This document shows positions 25,686-34,432 of a DNA stretch of 64,000 nt, in pieces (position 1 is the first letter of the stretch; every line of letters begins with the position of its first letter). The notes under the pieces were generated by a model. The model had not been told where the DNA came from, searched no databases, and worked only from the letters and a program-made list of their open reading frames with translations. The translations under genes were made by a program, and so were the position numbers. The DNA is taken from contig NZ_JANLCM010000001.1 in the NCBI RefSeq assembly GCF_024979235.1, forward strand, positions 1,984,001 to 2,048,000, read 5' to 3'. The DNA comes from Herbiconiux aconitum. Its GTDB lineage: Bacteria; Actinomycetota; Actinomycetes; Actinomycetales; Microbacteriaceae.

Positions 25686-26894
25686 ATGAGATCGAGGGGG
25701 ATCGCCGTCGCACTGGGGTGCGCGCTGCTGCTGACAGGATGCACGGCCACGGAGTCGACGCCGACTCCGGCATCGACAACGGATTCAGCGGCCTTGGCCG
25801 CCGCCGAACGGTGCCCGGCCGGAACTCGCGTGCGCGACGAGCTCTGTCTCTCCGGCGACGAGACATCCGAAGCTCTGGCCGACATCCTGCACTCGCGGTT
25901 CGACGACGACAAGCTCTCGGCCGTCATCGCCGGAGTCTGGCACGACGGCGAGCCTCTGCTGTTCGGCGCCCTGGGCGACTCGATGCCCGGTGTGCCGGCC
26001 ACGCCCGACATGCACCACATGCTCGGCAACCTGACGACGCCGATGCTGACGACGGCGTTCCTGCAGCAGGTCGAGGCCGGCGTGATCTCGCTCGACGACA
26101 CGGTGTCGAAGTGGTACCCGGATCTCCCCGACGCCGACATCATCACGGTGGAGATGCTGCTCCACAACACCGCCGGATACTCGCAGTTCACGGGGCAGGC
26201 CGACTTCCTCGCCGACCTCTACGCCGATCCGTTCCGGGTGTGGACCGTCGACGACATCATCGCGATCGGCACGGCGGGCGGCCCCGTCTTCCCACCAGGT
26301 TCCGACTGGCAGTTCTCCGACACGAATTCGGCCGTGCTCGTGGGCATCCTCGCGCTGGCTACCGGCACGCCGGTCGAGAAGCTGATCCAGGACGGCGTGG
26401 TCGATCCGCTCGGCATGCACGACACCACGCTCACCCGCGACGGGAACTGGAAGCAGCCCATTCTCCAGGGCTACGACGGCGAACGCGGTGTGTGGGAGAA
26501 CGTCACGGGCTGGAGCCCCACGTGGGCGCACTTCGCCGGGGGCGTCGGCAGCAACGCCCAGGATGTCGGCACCTTCCTCGACGCGCTCGCCTCGGGCGAG
26601 TTGCTCTCGAGCGAGTACCACGACATCCAGTGGGCCCCGACGACCGTGGGCATCGGCACGAACAAGCCCGACCAGTACTGGGCGATGGGGTTCCTGGTGG
26701 TGAAGGAATGGATGTTCCTGAATCCGACCATCCCCGGGTACAGCGGTGCCGGCGGCACCCTGCCGGAAGAGGGGTGGACGATGGTGGTCTACACCACGCC
26801 CTCGAAGGCCACCGACCCATCCGCGACCACCGCGACCGACATCTTCCGCGCGTTCACCGGCGTCGTGTCACCGGAGCATTCGCTCGAAGGGTGA
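25686..26894 (+). CDS. Lipoprotein of the beta-lactamase/DD-peptidase fold lacking catalytic residues
   Basis: 402 aa. The lipobox LLLTGC places the mature Cys at residue 18, so it is membrane-anchored outside the cell. The rest follows the serine beta-lactamase-like (PF00144) pattern: LQQVEAGVISLDDTVSKWYPDLP, the LLHNTAGY loop, VVDPLGMHDTTLT. The catalytic SxxK is Asn115-Leu-Thr-Thr, the YxN position reads FSDTN, and the usual HxG near the end reads GYSGAGG. All three catalytic motifs are lost, so it is probably a non-enzymatic sensor or binding protein. ATG is 7 nt after TACAGT. Confidence 0.85.
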   Translation: MRSRGIAVALGCALLLTGCTATESTPTPASTTDSAALAAAERCPAGTRVRDELCLSGDETSEALADILHSRFDDDKLSAVIAGVWHDGEPLLFGALGDSMPGVPATPDMHHMLGNLTTPMLTTAFLQQVEAGVISLDDTVSKWYPDLPDADIITVEMLLHNTAGYSQFTGQADFLADLYADPFRVWTVDDIIAIGTAGGPVFPPGSDWQFSDTNSAVLVGILALATGTPVEKLIQDGVVDPLGMHDTTLTRDGNWKQPILQGYDGERGVWENVTGWSPTWAHFAGGVGSNAQDVGTFLDALASGELLSSEYHDIQWAPTTVGIGTNKPDQYWAMGFLVVKEWMFLNPTIPGYSGAGGTLPEEGWTMVVYTTPSKATDPSATTATDIFRAFTGVVSPEHSLEG

Positions 26895-26988
26895 CGCCGA
26901 GGGAGACGTCGGCGTCACATTTCTGCCCCGTCACTTGTCTTAACGAGTAGACCCCGCACCGAGCCGGGCGTCATGACGGAAGGGCGAG

Positions 26989-27396
26989 ATGATGAAGAAG
27001 GCGTTGTGGACCGCCACCTGGGAATGGCTGGCGCGCCCGTCGCACGTGCGCTCGGTGCATACGTTCCGTGTCGCGGCGGAGCGGGGTGACGACACCCGGC
27101 TGGCGACCCTGCTCGACCCCGATGTCGCCGTGGTTGTCGAGTCGGCCGATGCCGAGAATCCCACCATCGCAGTGGTGAAGGGCGCGCACGAGGCCGTCAC
27201 GGTGCTCCGTCACGGGATGGCCACCGACCCGAACCTCGTCATCTCCGAGCGACCCGTGAACAGCCAGGCCGGTCTCGTGCTCGAGCGCGCCGGAGAGGTG
27301 ACCGCCGCCATCACGATCGACTTCTCGCACGACCTGATCAGCCTGGTCTGGGTGCGGCTGAGGCCCAGCCTGCTGCGGCACGGCCAGCAGGGCTGA
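26989..27396 (+). CDS. Stand-alone SnoaL/NTF2-like domain protein resembling ECF41 C-terminal domain
   Basis: 135 aa. A cone-shaped NTF2-like fold is suggested by FRVAAERGDDTRLATLLDPDVAVVVES, then alternating strands ending LISLVWVRLRPSLLRH. The layout parallels the C-terminal domains of the two ECF41 sigma factors at 40-42 kb (ending IRDIWIVLAPDKLRRW in one), but no sigma domains are present. It has a GGAAGGG ribosome site 4-5 nt before the ATG. Role unknown; it could bind a small ligand or act on a sigma factor in trans. Confidence 0.65.
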   Translation: MMKKALWTATWEWLARPSHVRSVHTFRVAAERGDDTRLATLLDPDVAVVVESADAENPTIAVVKGAHEAVTVLRHGMATDPNLVISERPVNSQAGLVLERAGEVTAAITIDFSHDLISLVWVRLRPSLLRHGQQG

Positions 27397-27491
27397 CCGA
27401 CCGTCACACCGTCCGGCGGCTGCGTGATCGTTCGACACCCACCCCGAACGCGGGCTGCCGCTCACGGCACCCGGGCCGTAAGGTCGGGACC

Positions 27492-27836
27492 ATGTCCTCA
27501 GCCACACTGTCCTCGACCCCGCTCAACCGGCCCGCGCTCTCTTCCGGTGTGAAGGTCACGACGATCGTCTTCGCGGCGCTCGCCGCAGTCGGGCTCATCG
27601 TCACACTCATCCTGTTGTTCGTGACGCTGGCCTCCGTCGACACCGAGGAGTTCGGTTGGTATTTCGCGTTCTCGGTCATCGCGTCGATCCTCAACCTGAT
27701 CCCGGCGGTGGTCGTGCTGATCATGGGCATAGTGAGTCGCCGCGCCGCAAGTCGTGTGCCGCTCATCGGCATCGTTCTGGGTGCCGTGGTGCTGGCCGTG
27801 CTGGCGGCGCAGTTCATCTTCCTCGCCACGGTCTGA
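27492..27836 (+). CDS. Small three-helix membrane protein
   Basis: 114 aa, three predicted membrane segments (VFAALAAVGLIVTLILLFVTL; FAFSVIASILNLIPAVVVLIMGIV; IGIVLGAVVLAVLAAQFIFLA). No recognised family. ATG is 7 nt after TAAGGT, leaderless type. It is convergent with the SHOCT gene; a GGCTGA/TCAGCC hairpin overlaps the junction at 27857-27873. Confidence 0.7.
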   Translation: MSSATLSSTPLNRPALSSGVKVTTIVFAALAAVGLIVTLILLFVTLASVDTEEFGWYFAFSVIASILNLIPAVVVLIMGIVSRRAASRVPLIGIVLGAVVLAVLAAQFIFLATV

Positions 27837-27867
27837 CAGTCTCGCTTCGCGGCGAAGGCTGACACAC

Positions 27868-28227
27868 TCAGCCGAGCAGCTTCGCCTTGCCCGCCGCGAA
27901 CTCGTCGTCGGACAGGATGCCCTGGGTGTGCAGATCGGCCAGCTGCTGGAGCTGAGCCATGAGATCACCACCCGCGGCCGGCGCCGCAGCGACCGGTGCG
28001 GCCACCGGGGCCGCCGCCTGCTGAGCCGCCACCGCCTGCTGCGCAGCGGCATCCATCTGGGCCTGCTGCTGCTCCTGCTCGTAGGCGGCCGCCTCCGCGG
28101 CCTGCTGATCTTTCGCGTCACGGCGGGAGCGCATCCCGCCCGACACCGCAGTCGCCGTTCCTGCGACGACCGCCGTCGTCGCCGCCGCGCGGATCAGTCC
28201 ACCGCGTCTCATCCTCCGACCGAGCAT
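27868..28227 (-). CDS. SHOCT-domain protein
   Basis: 119 aa. A basic N terminus and one hydrophobic segment (AAATTAVVAGTATAVSGG) are followed by a Gln/Ala-rich coiled stretch. A C-terminal SHOCT module (LMAQLQQLADLHTQGILSDDEFAAGKAKLLG) probably mediates oligomerisation or protein contacts. AAGGAG lies 5 nt before the ATG. It follows the DUF6325 gene by 51 nt, and the two form a recurrent actinobacterial pair. Confidence 0.85.
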   Translation of the reverse strand: MLGRRMRRGGLIRAAATTAVVAGTATAVSGGMRSRRDAKDQQAAEAAAYEQEQQQAQMDAAAQQAVAAQQAAAPVAAPVAAAPAAGGDLMAQLQQLADLHTQGILSDDEFAAGKAKLLG

Positions 28228-28278
28228 GGTCGTCTCCTTCTGCTTCTTCTCGACTCGCTGAACACCGAATCCGGATGC

Positions 28279-28704
28279 TCAGGCGCTCGTCATCGCGACG
28301 AGCTCATTGACGACGGGGGCCGGGATCCGCTCCGAACCCAGCACCATCCCGCCGGCGCGATCGAGGGCCTGCGCGAACTCGCGCGCCCAGGCGTGTTCGA
28401 CCACCAGGATCGCCGCCGAGGTGCCCGGCGCGAGCGACTCGGCGAGGTCTTCGACGTCTTCGTCACCGGCCAATCCCATCTCGGCGACCTCGAGGTCGTT
28501 CAACCCGTAGTCGTCGGCCAGCTCTTCGATCTCGAGCACCGTGAGCTCGCCCAGGTCGGAGCGGGTCACGAACAAGAGGTCGAGCAGATTGACGGTCTCG
28601 GCACGCACGAGATCCCGGATCGCGTCGACCACGTCGGTGCCCGGCCGCTCGCCGGAGAACCCGATGAGATAGATCTCGACCGGGCCGTATTCGAAATCGG
28701 TCAT
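28279..28704 (-). CDS. DUF6325-family protein
   Basis: 141 aa. Matches the family pattern: EYGPVEIYLIGFSGERPGTDVVDAIRDLVRAETVNLLDLLFVTRSD, and near the end AAILVVEHAWAREFAQALDRAGGMVLGSERIP. Soluble, acidic, function unknown. It is upstream partner of the SHOCT-domain gene, and the pair is often annotated with stress or membrane-homeostasis genes. It has an AAAGGAC ribosome site. Confidence 0.8.
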   Translation of the reverse strand: MTDFEYGPVEIYLIGFSGERPGTDVVDAIRDLVRAETVNLLDLLFVTRSDLGELTVLEIEELADDYGLNDLEVAEMGLAGDEDVEDLAESLAPGTSAAILVVEHAWAREFAQALDRAGGMVLGSERIPAPVVNELVAMTSA

Positions 28705-28851
28705 GGCTTCGTCCTTTCACGTCGTGCCGCTCGTCATCGCGGTGAGTCGACGCTAGTGCGGTCGCCGCCGACGCGGCTCATGCTGATCGGATGATGCCGA
28801 ACCGGTGCTCAAACAGGCACAGTCGATTCGACCAGGAAAGAGGTTGGGATC

Positions 28852-29253
28852 ATGACTGATGTCAAAGTGACCGGGTGGGTCGGTTGGGCGCTCTTCGCCG
28901 GGGTGATTCTCATCGTCAGCGGATTCTTCGGAGTCATCCAGGGTCTGGCCGCGCTGATCGGGCCCGACACCTATTACGCGGTGGGAGGCGGATCGCTGCT
29001 GCTGTTCGACGTTCAGGGCTGGGGGTGGTGGACGCTCATCATCGGTGTGCTGATGGTGCTGACCGGAGCCGCTCTCTTCACAGGCCAGACGTGGGCCCGG
29101 GTGGTGGCCATCATCCTCGCGGTGATCAGCGCCCTGGTGCAGATGTTCCTGTTGCCCGCGCAGCCGTGGTGGGCCGTGCTCGTCATTGCGATCGACGTGC
29201 TCATCATCTACGCGCTGACGGCTCACGGTCGCGAGCTCCGCGCGGCGAACTGA
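28852..29253 (+). CDS. Four-helix membrane protein (DUF7144-like)
   Basis: 133 aa with four membrane segments. Signature features are GWVGWALFAGVILIVSGFFGVIQGLAAL, a short YYAVGGGSLLLFDVQGWGWW loop and GQTWARVVAIILAVIS. Matches a common actinobacterial family of unknown function. The AAAGAGG ribosome site precedes the ATG. It may belong with the neighbouring SHOCT and DUF6325 genes in a stress-related set, although they are divergent. Confidence 0.75.
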   Translation: MTDVKVTGWVGWALFAGVILIVSGFFGVIQGLAALIGPDTYYAVGGGSLLLFDVQGWGWWTLIIGVLMVLTGAALFTGQTWARVVAIILAVISALVQMFLLPAQPWWAVLVIAIDVLIIYALTAHGRELRAAN

Positions 29254-29302
29254 CGGCGCGCAATCCGGTGGCGTAGTTCGCCGGCGAGAGAGGGAGAACG
29301 AG

Positions 29303-29632
29303 GTGACGACGGACTACACCGAGCGACTGCGGCGATTGGCGATCAACGAGGCCGGTGCCGTGGACGGTAACCCCGGGGCGTCGTTCCAAGCCGCCACCCT
29401 CGACCCGAAGACGTTGGCCTTGGTGCGGCTCGCCGCGCTGGTCGCGGTCGGGGCGGCGGAACCCTCGTTCGGTGAACAGGCGGATGCCGCGGTGAGTGCC
29501 GGGGCATCGGCCGACGAGTTGGTCGACGTGCTGGTCGGCATCAGCGCGGTGGTGGGCACTCCTCGGGTGGTGGCCGCGGCGCCGGAGTTGGCGCTCGCGC
29601 TCGGCTACGATCTCGACGACATGGCCGGCTGA
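29303..29632 (+). CDS. Carboxymuconolactone decarboxylase-family protein
   Basis: 109-aa all-helical protein. The core LDPKTLALVRLAALVAVGAAEPSFGEQADAAVSAGASADELVDVLVGISAVVGTPRVV fits the CMD/AhpD-like fold. The CxxC of peroxidase-type AhpD members is absent, so disulfide chemistry is unlikely. GTG start with AGGGAG 6 nt upstream. CMD-type genes are frequent partners of ECF41 sigma factors, which occur here 10 kb away; a direct link is speculative. Confidence 0.85.
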   Translation: MTTDYTERLRRLAINEAGAVDGNPGASFQAATLDPKTLALVRLAALVAVGAAEPSFGEQADAAVSAGASADELVDVLVGISAVVGTPRVVAAAPELALALGYDLDDMAG

Positions 29633-29644
29633 GCCCGCATCCGG

Positions 29645-31888
29645 TCAGCCTCCGATCAGGCCGATGGCCGTCGCGCGATCGACCGCGTCGCTCCTCGACG
29701 AGACACCGAGCTTGCGGTAGATGGACCCCACTTCGGTGCTCACCGTGTTGCGCGAGACGAACAGGCGGGCTCCGATCTCGGGCATGGTGAGGTGGGTCTG
29801 CAGATAGGGCAGCAGCCGCAGTTCCGCGGGGGTCAACGGGGGCACACCGTTCGCGGCCCCGGGTGCGGCGGAGTCGACCACGCTCCGAAAGGCTCTGACG
29901 TCGTCGCCGAGCGCGCCGAGCGCCGGCCGCCGGAGTTCGATGTCGGCGATCTCTCGCAACAGGTGACGCGACGTCGTGCCGTCACCGACCGCGAAATAGG
30001 TCTTCGCGAGACTCAGCCGGGCTCGCACGGCCAGGGTGGGGGCGGCGTAGGTGCTGAACTGGCGGGCGCGCATCGCCCGCACGAGGTCGCGTTCGACCGT
30101 CGGTACGCCGCGATGCAGCGACAGTCGCGCCGCTCCGGCCAACGCCGGCACTGCGGTGGCGTAGTCGTTCAAGCGGTGCTCGGCGATCGATGCGACGGCG
30201 CTGTCGATACGGCCCGCGGCCTCCACCCACCGTCCCTGGTCCATCGCGACCATAGCGAGTTCGGCGTCGGCGAGCACGTGCACGTCGTGGTTGCCGTTGG
30301 AGACGGCCACGTCCGACGCCTCGGTGAACAGCGCTTCCGCTCCTTCGACATCGCCGGCCAAGAGCTGACCCTCCGCGGCCAGGCAGAGCGCCTGATCGCG
30401 CCAGACACTCCAGTCGGGCTCCTCCGCCAGCGCGAACGCGGCATCGGCGATGGCCTGTTCCGGGCCGTGGGCGCACATCATGGCGCGGAGCATCGCCCGT
30501 CCTGATTCGAACGAAGCCGATCCATCGGCGGGCGGTGAGTCGTAGGAGAAGCCCTCGAGCGCATCCGCCCAGCGATCGGCGGTGACCGGATGCCCGGACA
30601 CCACCGCACTCCAGCCCGCCAGCACCGCGAGCGGCGGGTAGGCGGCGACGGCGCGGTCTCCGAGTGCCGTGATCCAGCGCTGAACGGTCTGCAGCTGGCC
30701 CGCCTGGTAGGTGGCGAGGGCGACGTCGGCGACCAGTCGCACGCAGCGATCGCCATCCGGGGTCTGGAGCAGGTGCTCGATCGCCATCGCGGCCGATCCG
30801 TTGCACTCGTACCAGTCTGCAGCCCGCGTGTGCAGTTCGGGGATCGACGCCGGTTCCACCCGTCGCAGTTCGCCGAGCAGGAACTCGCGGAAGAGCGGAT
30901 GGTAGCGGTACCACTCGCGGCGTCGGTCGAGCGGCACGAGGAACACGTTCATCGCCTCGAGTTCCAGCAGGCGTAGCTGCGAGCCACGCTCATCCAGGAG
31001 CCCGTCGCAGAGCTCGGCCGAGAAGCTCTCGAGCACTGCGGTGCGGCGAAGGAACCGCTGCACGTCATCGGGAAGGCCGGAGAGCGATTCCCGATAGAGA
31101 TAGTCGGCGACGTAGCGGTCGTCGCCGGAGACGGCGATGCTCAGGTCGGCGCCGTCATGAGCGATCTTCGCGGCGAGGTATACCCCCACCGGCCACCCCT
31201 CGGTGCGGGCGGTGACGGTGTCGGCGAGATCCGGAGAAAGCAGCAGGTCGGCTTCGGCGAAGATCTGCTGAGCGCCGTTGGCGTCCAAGGCCAGGTCGTC
31301 GACGCCGAGTTCGAGGGTGGCACCCGAGGTGCGCAGCCGCGGGAGGTGGGGTTGCTCGACGCGACTCGCTGCGACGAACTGCGAACCGGGCGGGATGCCT
31401 GCGATCACCAGGGTCAGTGCGTCGTGACACGCCGGTGAGTTGAGCTCGTGGAGATCGTCGAGCATCATCACGAACGGCTGCGGACTAGTGCGGAACGCTG
31501 CGGCGAGCCGGGGCGCCGACCGCCCGAGAACCGAGGGACCGTGCCCGCGCATGTCGTCGGCGATCGACGAATCGGCTCCGGTCGCGCGCGCGAAGGCGGA
31601 GGCGAGAAGGGTGAGCAGGGTTGCGGCGTCGTCGTCGAAGCGGTCGAGGGAGACCCAGGCGACGGGCCGGTCTTCGACCGCGGCCCACTGGGCAAGAAGG
31701 CTCGATTTGCCGTAACCCGAGGGGGCGGTGATGGCGACGACCGCTCGGCCGCTGTCACGCGCCGTGTCGATCAGGCTTGCCCGACTCACGAATCCGTCCC
31801 GGGGGGCGGGAATCGCGAGTTTGGTATCGAGCAGCAGCAGATCGAGAGTTCCCGCCCTCGGTCGCACGGCCCGAATCGTCTCGGCCAC
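29645..31888 (-). CDS. LAL/MalT-type LuxR-family ATP-binding regulator
   Basis: 747-aa transcription activator. The N-terminal ATPase domain has Walker A APSGYGKSS and Walker B FVMMLDDLHEL. A long helical repeat (TPR/MalT-type) region fills the middle, and the C terminus carries a LuxR HTH (LTPAELRLLPYLQTHLTMPEIGARLFVSRNTVSTEVGSIYRKLGV). The start is the GTG at 31888: TTGAGT-N17-TATGAT lies 6 nt upstream, giving a leaderless transcript and ruling out the longer frame to 31957. It is divergent from the arylsulfatase gene and is a candidate regulator of it. Confidence 0.92.
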   Translation of the reverse strand: MAETIRAVRPRAGTLDLLLLDTKLAIPAPRDGFVSRASLIDTARDSGRAVVAITAPSGYGKSSLLAQWAAVEDRPVAWVSLDRFDDDAATLLTLLASAFARATGADSSIADDMRGHGPSVLGRSAPRLAAAFRTSPQPFVMMLDDLHELNSPACHDALTLVIAGIPPGSQFVAASRVEQPHLPRLRTSGATLELGVDDLALDANGAQQIFAEADLLLSPDLADTVTARTEGWPVGVYLAAKIAHDGADLSIAVSGDDRYVADYLYRESLSGLPDDVQRFLRRTAVLESFSAELCDGLLDERGSQLRLLELEAMNVFLVPLDRRREWYRYHPLFREFLLGELRRVEPASIPELHTRAADWYECNGSAAMAIEHLLQTPDGDRCVRLVADVALATYQAGQLQTVQRWITALGDRAVAAYPPLAVLAGWSAVVSGHPVTADRWADALEGFSYDSPPADGSASFESGRAMLRAMMCAHGPEQAIADAAFALAEEPDWSVWRDQALCLAAEGQLLAGDVEGAEALFTEASDVAVSNGNHDVHVLADAELAMVAMDQGRWVEAAGRIDSAVASIAEHRLNDYATAVPALAGAARLSLHRGVPTVERDLVRAMRARQFSTYAAPTLAVRARLSLAKTYFAVGDGTTSRHLLREIADIELRRPALGALGDDVRAFRSVVDSAAPGAANGVPPLTPAELRLLPYLQTHLTMPEIGARLFVSRNTVSTEVGSIYRKLGVSSRSDAVDRATAIGLIGG

Positions 31889-31894
31889 GCTCGA

Positions 31895-31923
31895 ATCATA
31901 GAGTCGCGCATCCGCCGACTCAA
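31895..31923 (-). promoter_or_regulatory. Promoter of the LAL regulator
   Basis: On the minus strand, TTGAGT (31923-31918), 17-nt spacer, TATGAT (31900-31895), then 6 nt to the GTG. It is the best-matched sigma-70-type promoter in the window. Confidence 0.75.
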
Positions 31924-32027
31924 GGGGTCGGGCGCTGCCCTGTGGGAACCCGCACACCTCATCCGATCGGGATGAAGCCGGGGCCGCGCTCGGGCGCTAC
32001 CGTCGGGAAATCACGAGGAGGACCACC

Positions 32028-34394
32028 ATGAATCCGGATCGCCACGCCCGTTCGATGCTGCCCATTCCCGATCGACCGGCTCCAGGTCTCACGACCTACG
32101 ATGCCAAAGACCCCGACACCTCGTATCCGCCGATCGAGCCGCTGCGGCCCCCGGCGGGGGCGCCGAATGTTCTGGTCATCCTGATCGACGACGCGGGTTT
32201 CGGGTCATCGAGTGCATTCGGCGGTCCGTGCCAGACGCCGAACGCCGAGAAGCTGGCGGCCGGTGGGCTGCGCTACAACCGGTTCCACACGACGGCACTG
32301 TGCGCGCCGACACGGCAGGCATTGCTCACGGGTCGCAACCACCATTCGGTCGGCATGGGCAGCATCACCGAAACCGCGACAGCGGCGCCGGGCAACAGCT
32401 CGGTGCGCCCGAACACGAAGGCGCCGCTGGCGATGACACTGAAACTGAACGGGTATTCGACAGCCCAGTTCGGCAAATGCCATGAGGTGCCCGTGTGGCA
32501 ATCGTCGCCCATGGGTCCGTTCGACGCGTGGCCCTCCGCCGGCGGCGGGTTCGAGACCTTCTACGGGTTCATCGGCGGCGAGAACAACCAGTGGGACCCG
32601 GCCTTGTACGACGGCACCACAGCGGTCGAACCGCCGGCCACTCCCGAAGAGGGGTATCACCTCACCGAGGATCTCGCCGATCACGCCGTGAACTGGCTCC
32701 GCACCCAGAAGGCCCTGATGCCGGACAAGCCGTTCTTCGTCTACTTCGCGCCCGGCGCGACCCACGCGCCGCACCATGTTCCGCAGGAATGGGCCGACAA
32801 GTACAAGGGCGCGTTCGCCGACGGATGGGACGCGCAACGCGAGCGCACCTTCGCCCGGCAGAAGGAACTCGGCGTGATCCCGGCCGACGCACTGCTGACG
32901 CCCCGGCACGCGGAGATCCCGGCGTGGGACGACATGCCCGACGCCCTCAAACCCGTGCTGGAGCGCGAGATGGAGGTCTACGCCGGATTCATGGAGCACA
33001 CAGACCACCAGATCGGTCGCGTCATCGACACCATCGACGACCTGGGGGTGCTGGACGACACGATCATCTACTACATCGTCGGCGACAACGGCGCCTCCGC
33101 AGAAGGCACCCTCAATGGCGCCTTCAACGAGATGGCGAACTTCAACGGGATGGCGGCCCTGGAAACCCCCGAGTTCTTGAACTCGAAGCTGCCGGAGCTC
33201 GGCACCCCCTCGTCGTACAACCACTACGCGGTGGGGTGGGCCTGGGCGATGGACACTCCGTTCCAGTGGACCAAGCAGGTGGCCTCGCACTGGGGCGGCA
33301 CCCGCAACGGAACGATCGTGCACTGGCCGAACGGCATCGCCGAGAAGGGCGGGCTGCGGTCGCAGTTCACGCATTGCATCGACATCGCACCCACCGTGCT
33401 CGCGGCCGCCGGGCTGCCGGAGCCCACGATGGTCAACGGTGTTCAGCAGTCGCCGATGGAGGGCACGAGCATGCTCTACACCTTCGACGAGCCCGAGGCG
33501 CCCGAGCGCCACGACCTGCAGTACTTCGAGATGTTCGGCAACCGCGGGCTGTACTACAAGGGCTGGAGCGCGGTGACGAAGCACCGCACGCCGTGGGAGA
33601 TGGTGGGCCCGACCCTGCCGGCGTTCGACGACGACGTCTGGGAACTCTACGACGGACACGTCGACTACAGCCAGGCGCGCAACCTCGCCGCCGACGACCC
33701 GGAGATGCTGGCCAAGTTGCAGCGTTTGTGGATCATCGAGGCCACCAAATACAACGTGCTGCCGATCGACGACCGCGGTGTCGAGCGGGCGACGCCGGAG
33801 GTCGCGGGCAGGCCGACCCTCATCCACGGCAACACCCAGTTGTTGTTCTCGGGCATGGGCAGACTCTCCGAGAACAGCGTCGTGAGCATCAAGAACAAGT
33901 CGTTCCAGGTCACGGCCGAACTCGTGGTGCCCGAGGGCGGTGCCCGAGGGGTGATCGTCGCGCAGGGCGGCCGCTTCGGGGGCTGGAGCCTGTACGTGAA
34001 GGACGGCCGGGCGAAATTCGTTTACAACGTGCTCGGCATCCAGGAGTTTCCGACCGAGGCGGATCGCCCGATTCCGGCCGGCATCCACCAGGTGCGCATG
34101 GAGTTCGCCTACGACGGCGGCGGTCTCGGCAAGGGCGGCGACGTCACGCTGTTCTACGACGGCGAAGCGGTGGGCGCCGGCCGGGTGGGGGCGACTCAGG
34201 CCATGATCTTCTCGGCCGATGAGACGACGGATGTCGGCTACGAGTCCGGCACGGCGGTGACGCCCGACTACCTCACGGGCACGAGCCGGTTCAAGGGCTC
34301 CATCAATTGGGTGCAGATCGACCTCGGCGACGACGACAACGACCATTTCATCGATCCGGAGGAACGATTCCGGATCACCATGGCTCGCCAATGA
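32028..34394 (+). CDS. Arylsulfatase
   Basis: 788-aa sulfatase of the alkaline-phosphatase fold that hydrolyses sulfate esters. The N-terminal VLVILIDDAGFG supplies metal-ligating Asp residues. The sulfatase signature CAPTR has Cys92, which must be converted to formylglycine, and is followed by TGRNHHSVGMG. VGDNGAS and GTRNGTIVHWPNGI match the long PAS/AtsA-type arylsulfatases. The C-terminal 200 residues form a beta-rich domain (laminin-G/jelly-roll-like). No signal peptide, so probably cytoplasmic. GAGGAGG precedes the ATG. No clear formylglycine-generating enzyme is beside it. Confidence 0.93.
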   Translation: MNPDRHARSMLPIPDRPAPGLTTYDAKDPDTSYPPIEPLRPPAGAPNVLVILIDDAGFGSSSAFGGPCQTPNAEKLAAGGLRYNRFHTTALCAPTRQALLTGRNHHSVGMGSITETATAAPGNSSVRPNTKAPLAMTLKLNGYSTAQFGKCHEVPVWQSSPMGPFDAWPSAGGGFETFYGFIGGENNQWDPALYDGTTAVEPPATPEEGYHLTEDLADHAVNWLRTQKALMPDKPFFVYFAPGATHAPHHVPQEWADKYKGAFADGWDAQRERTFARQKELGVIPADALLTPRHAEIPAWDDMPDALKPVLEREMEVYAGFMEHTDHQIGRVIDTIDDLGVLDDTIIYYIVGDNGASAEGTLNGAFNEMANFNGMAALETPEFLNSKLPELGTPSSYNHYAVGWAWAMDTPFQWTKQVASHWGGTRNGTIVHWPNGIAEKGGLRSQFTHCIDIAPTVLAAAGLPEPTMVNGVQQSPMEGTSMLYTFDEPEAPERHDLQYFEMFGNRGLYYKGWSAVTKHRTPWEMVGPTLPAFDDDVWELYDGHVDYSQARNLAADDPEMLAKLQRLWIIEATKYNVLPIDDRGVERATPEVAGRPTLIHGNTQLLFSGMGRLSENSVVSIKNKSFQVTAELVVPEGGARGVIVAQGGRFGGWSLYVKDGRAKFVYNVLGIQEFPTEADRPIPAGIHQVRMEFAYDGGGLGKGGDVTLFYDGEAVGAGRVGATQAMIFSADETTDVGYESGTAVTPDYLTGTSRFKGSINWVQIDLGDDDNDHFIDPEERFRITMARQ

Positions 34395-34432
34395 CGTCGG
34401 GCGTGGCCCTGCGGGCCTGAAAATCGATCGCG

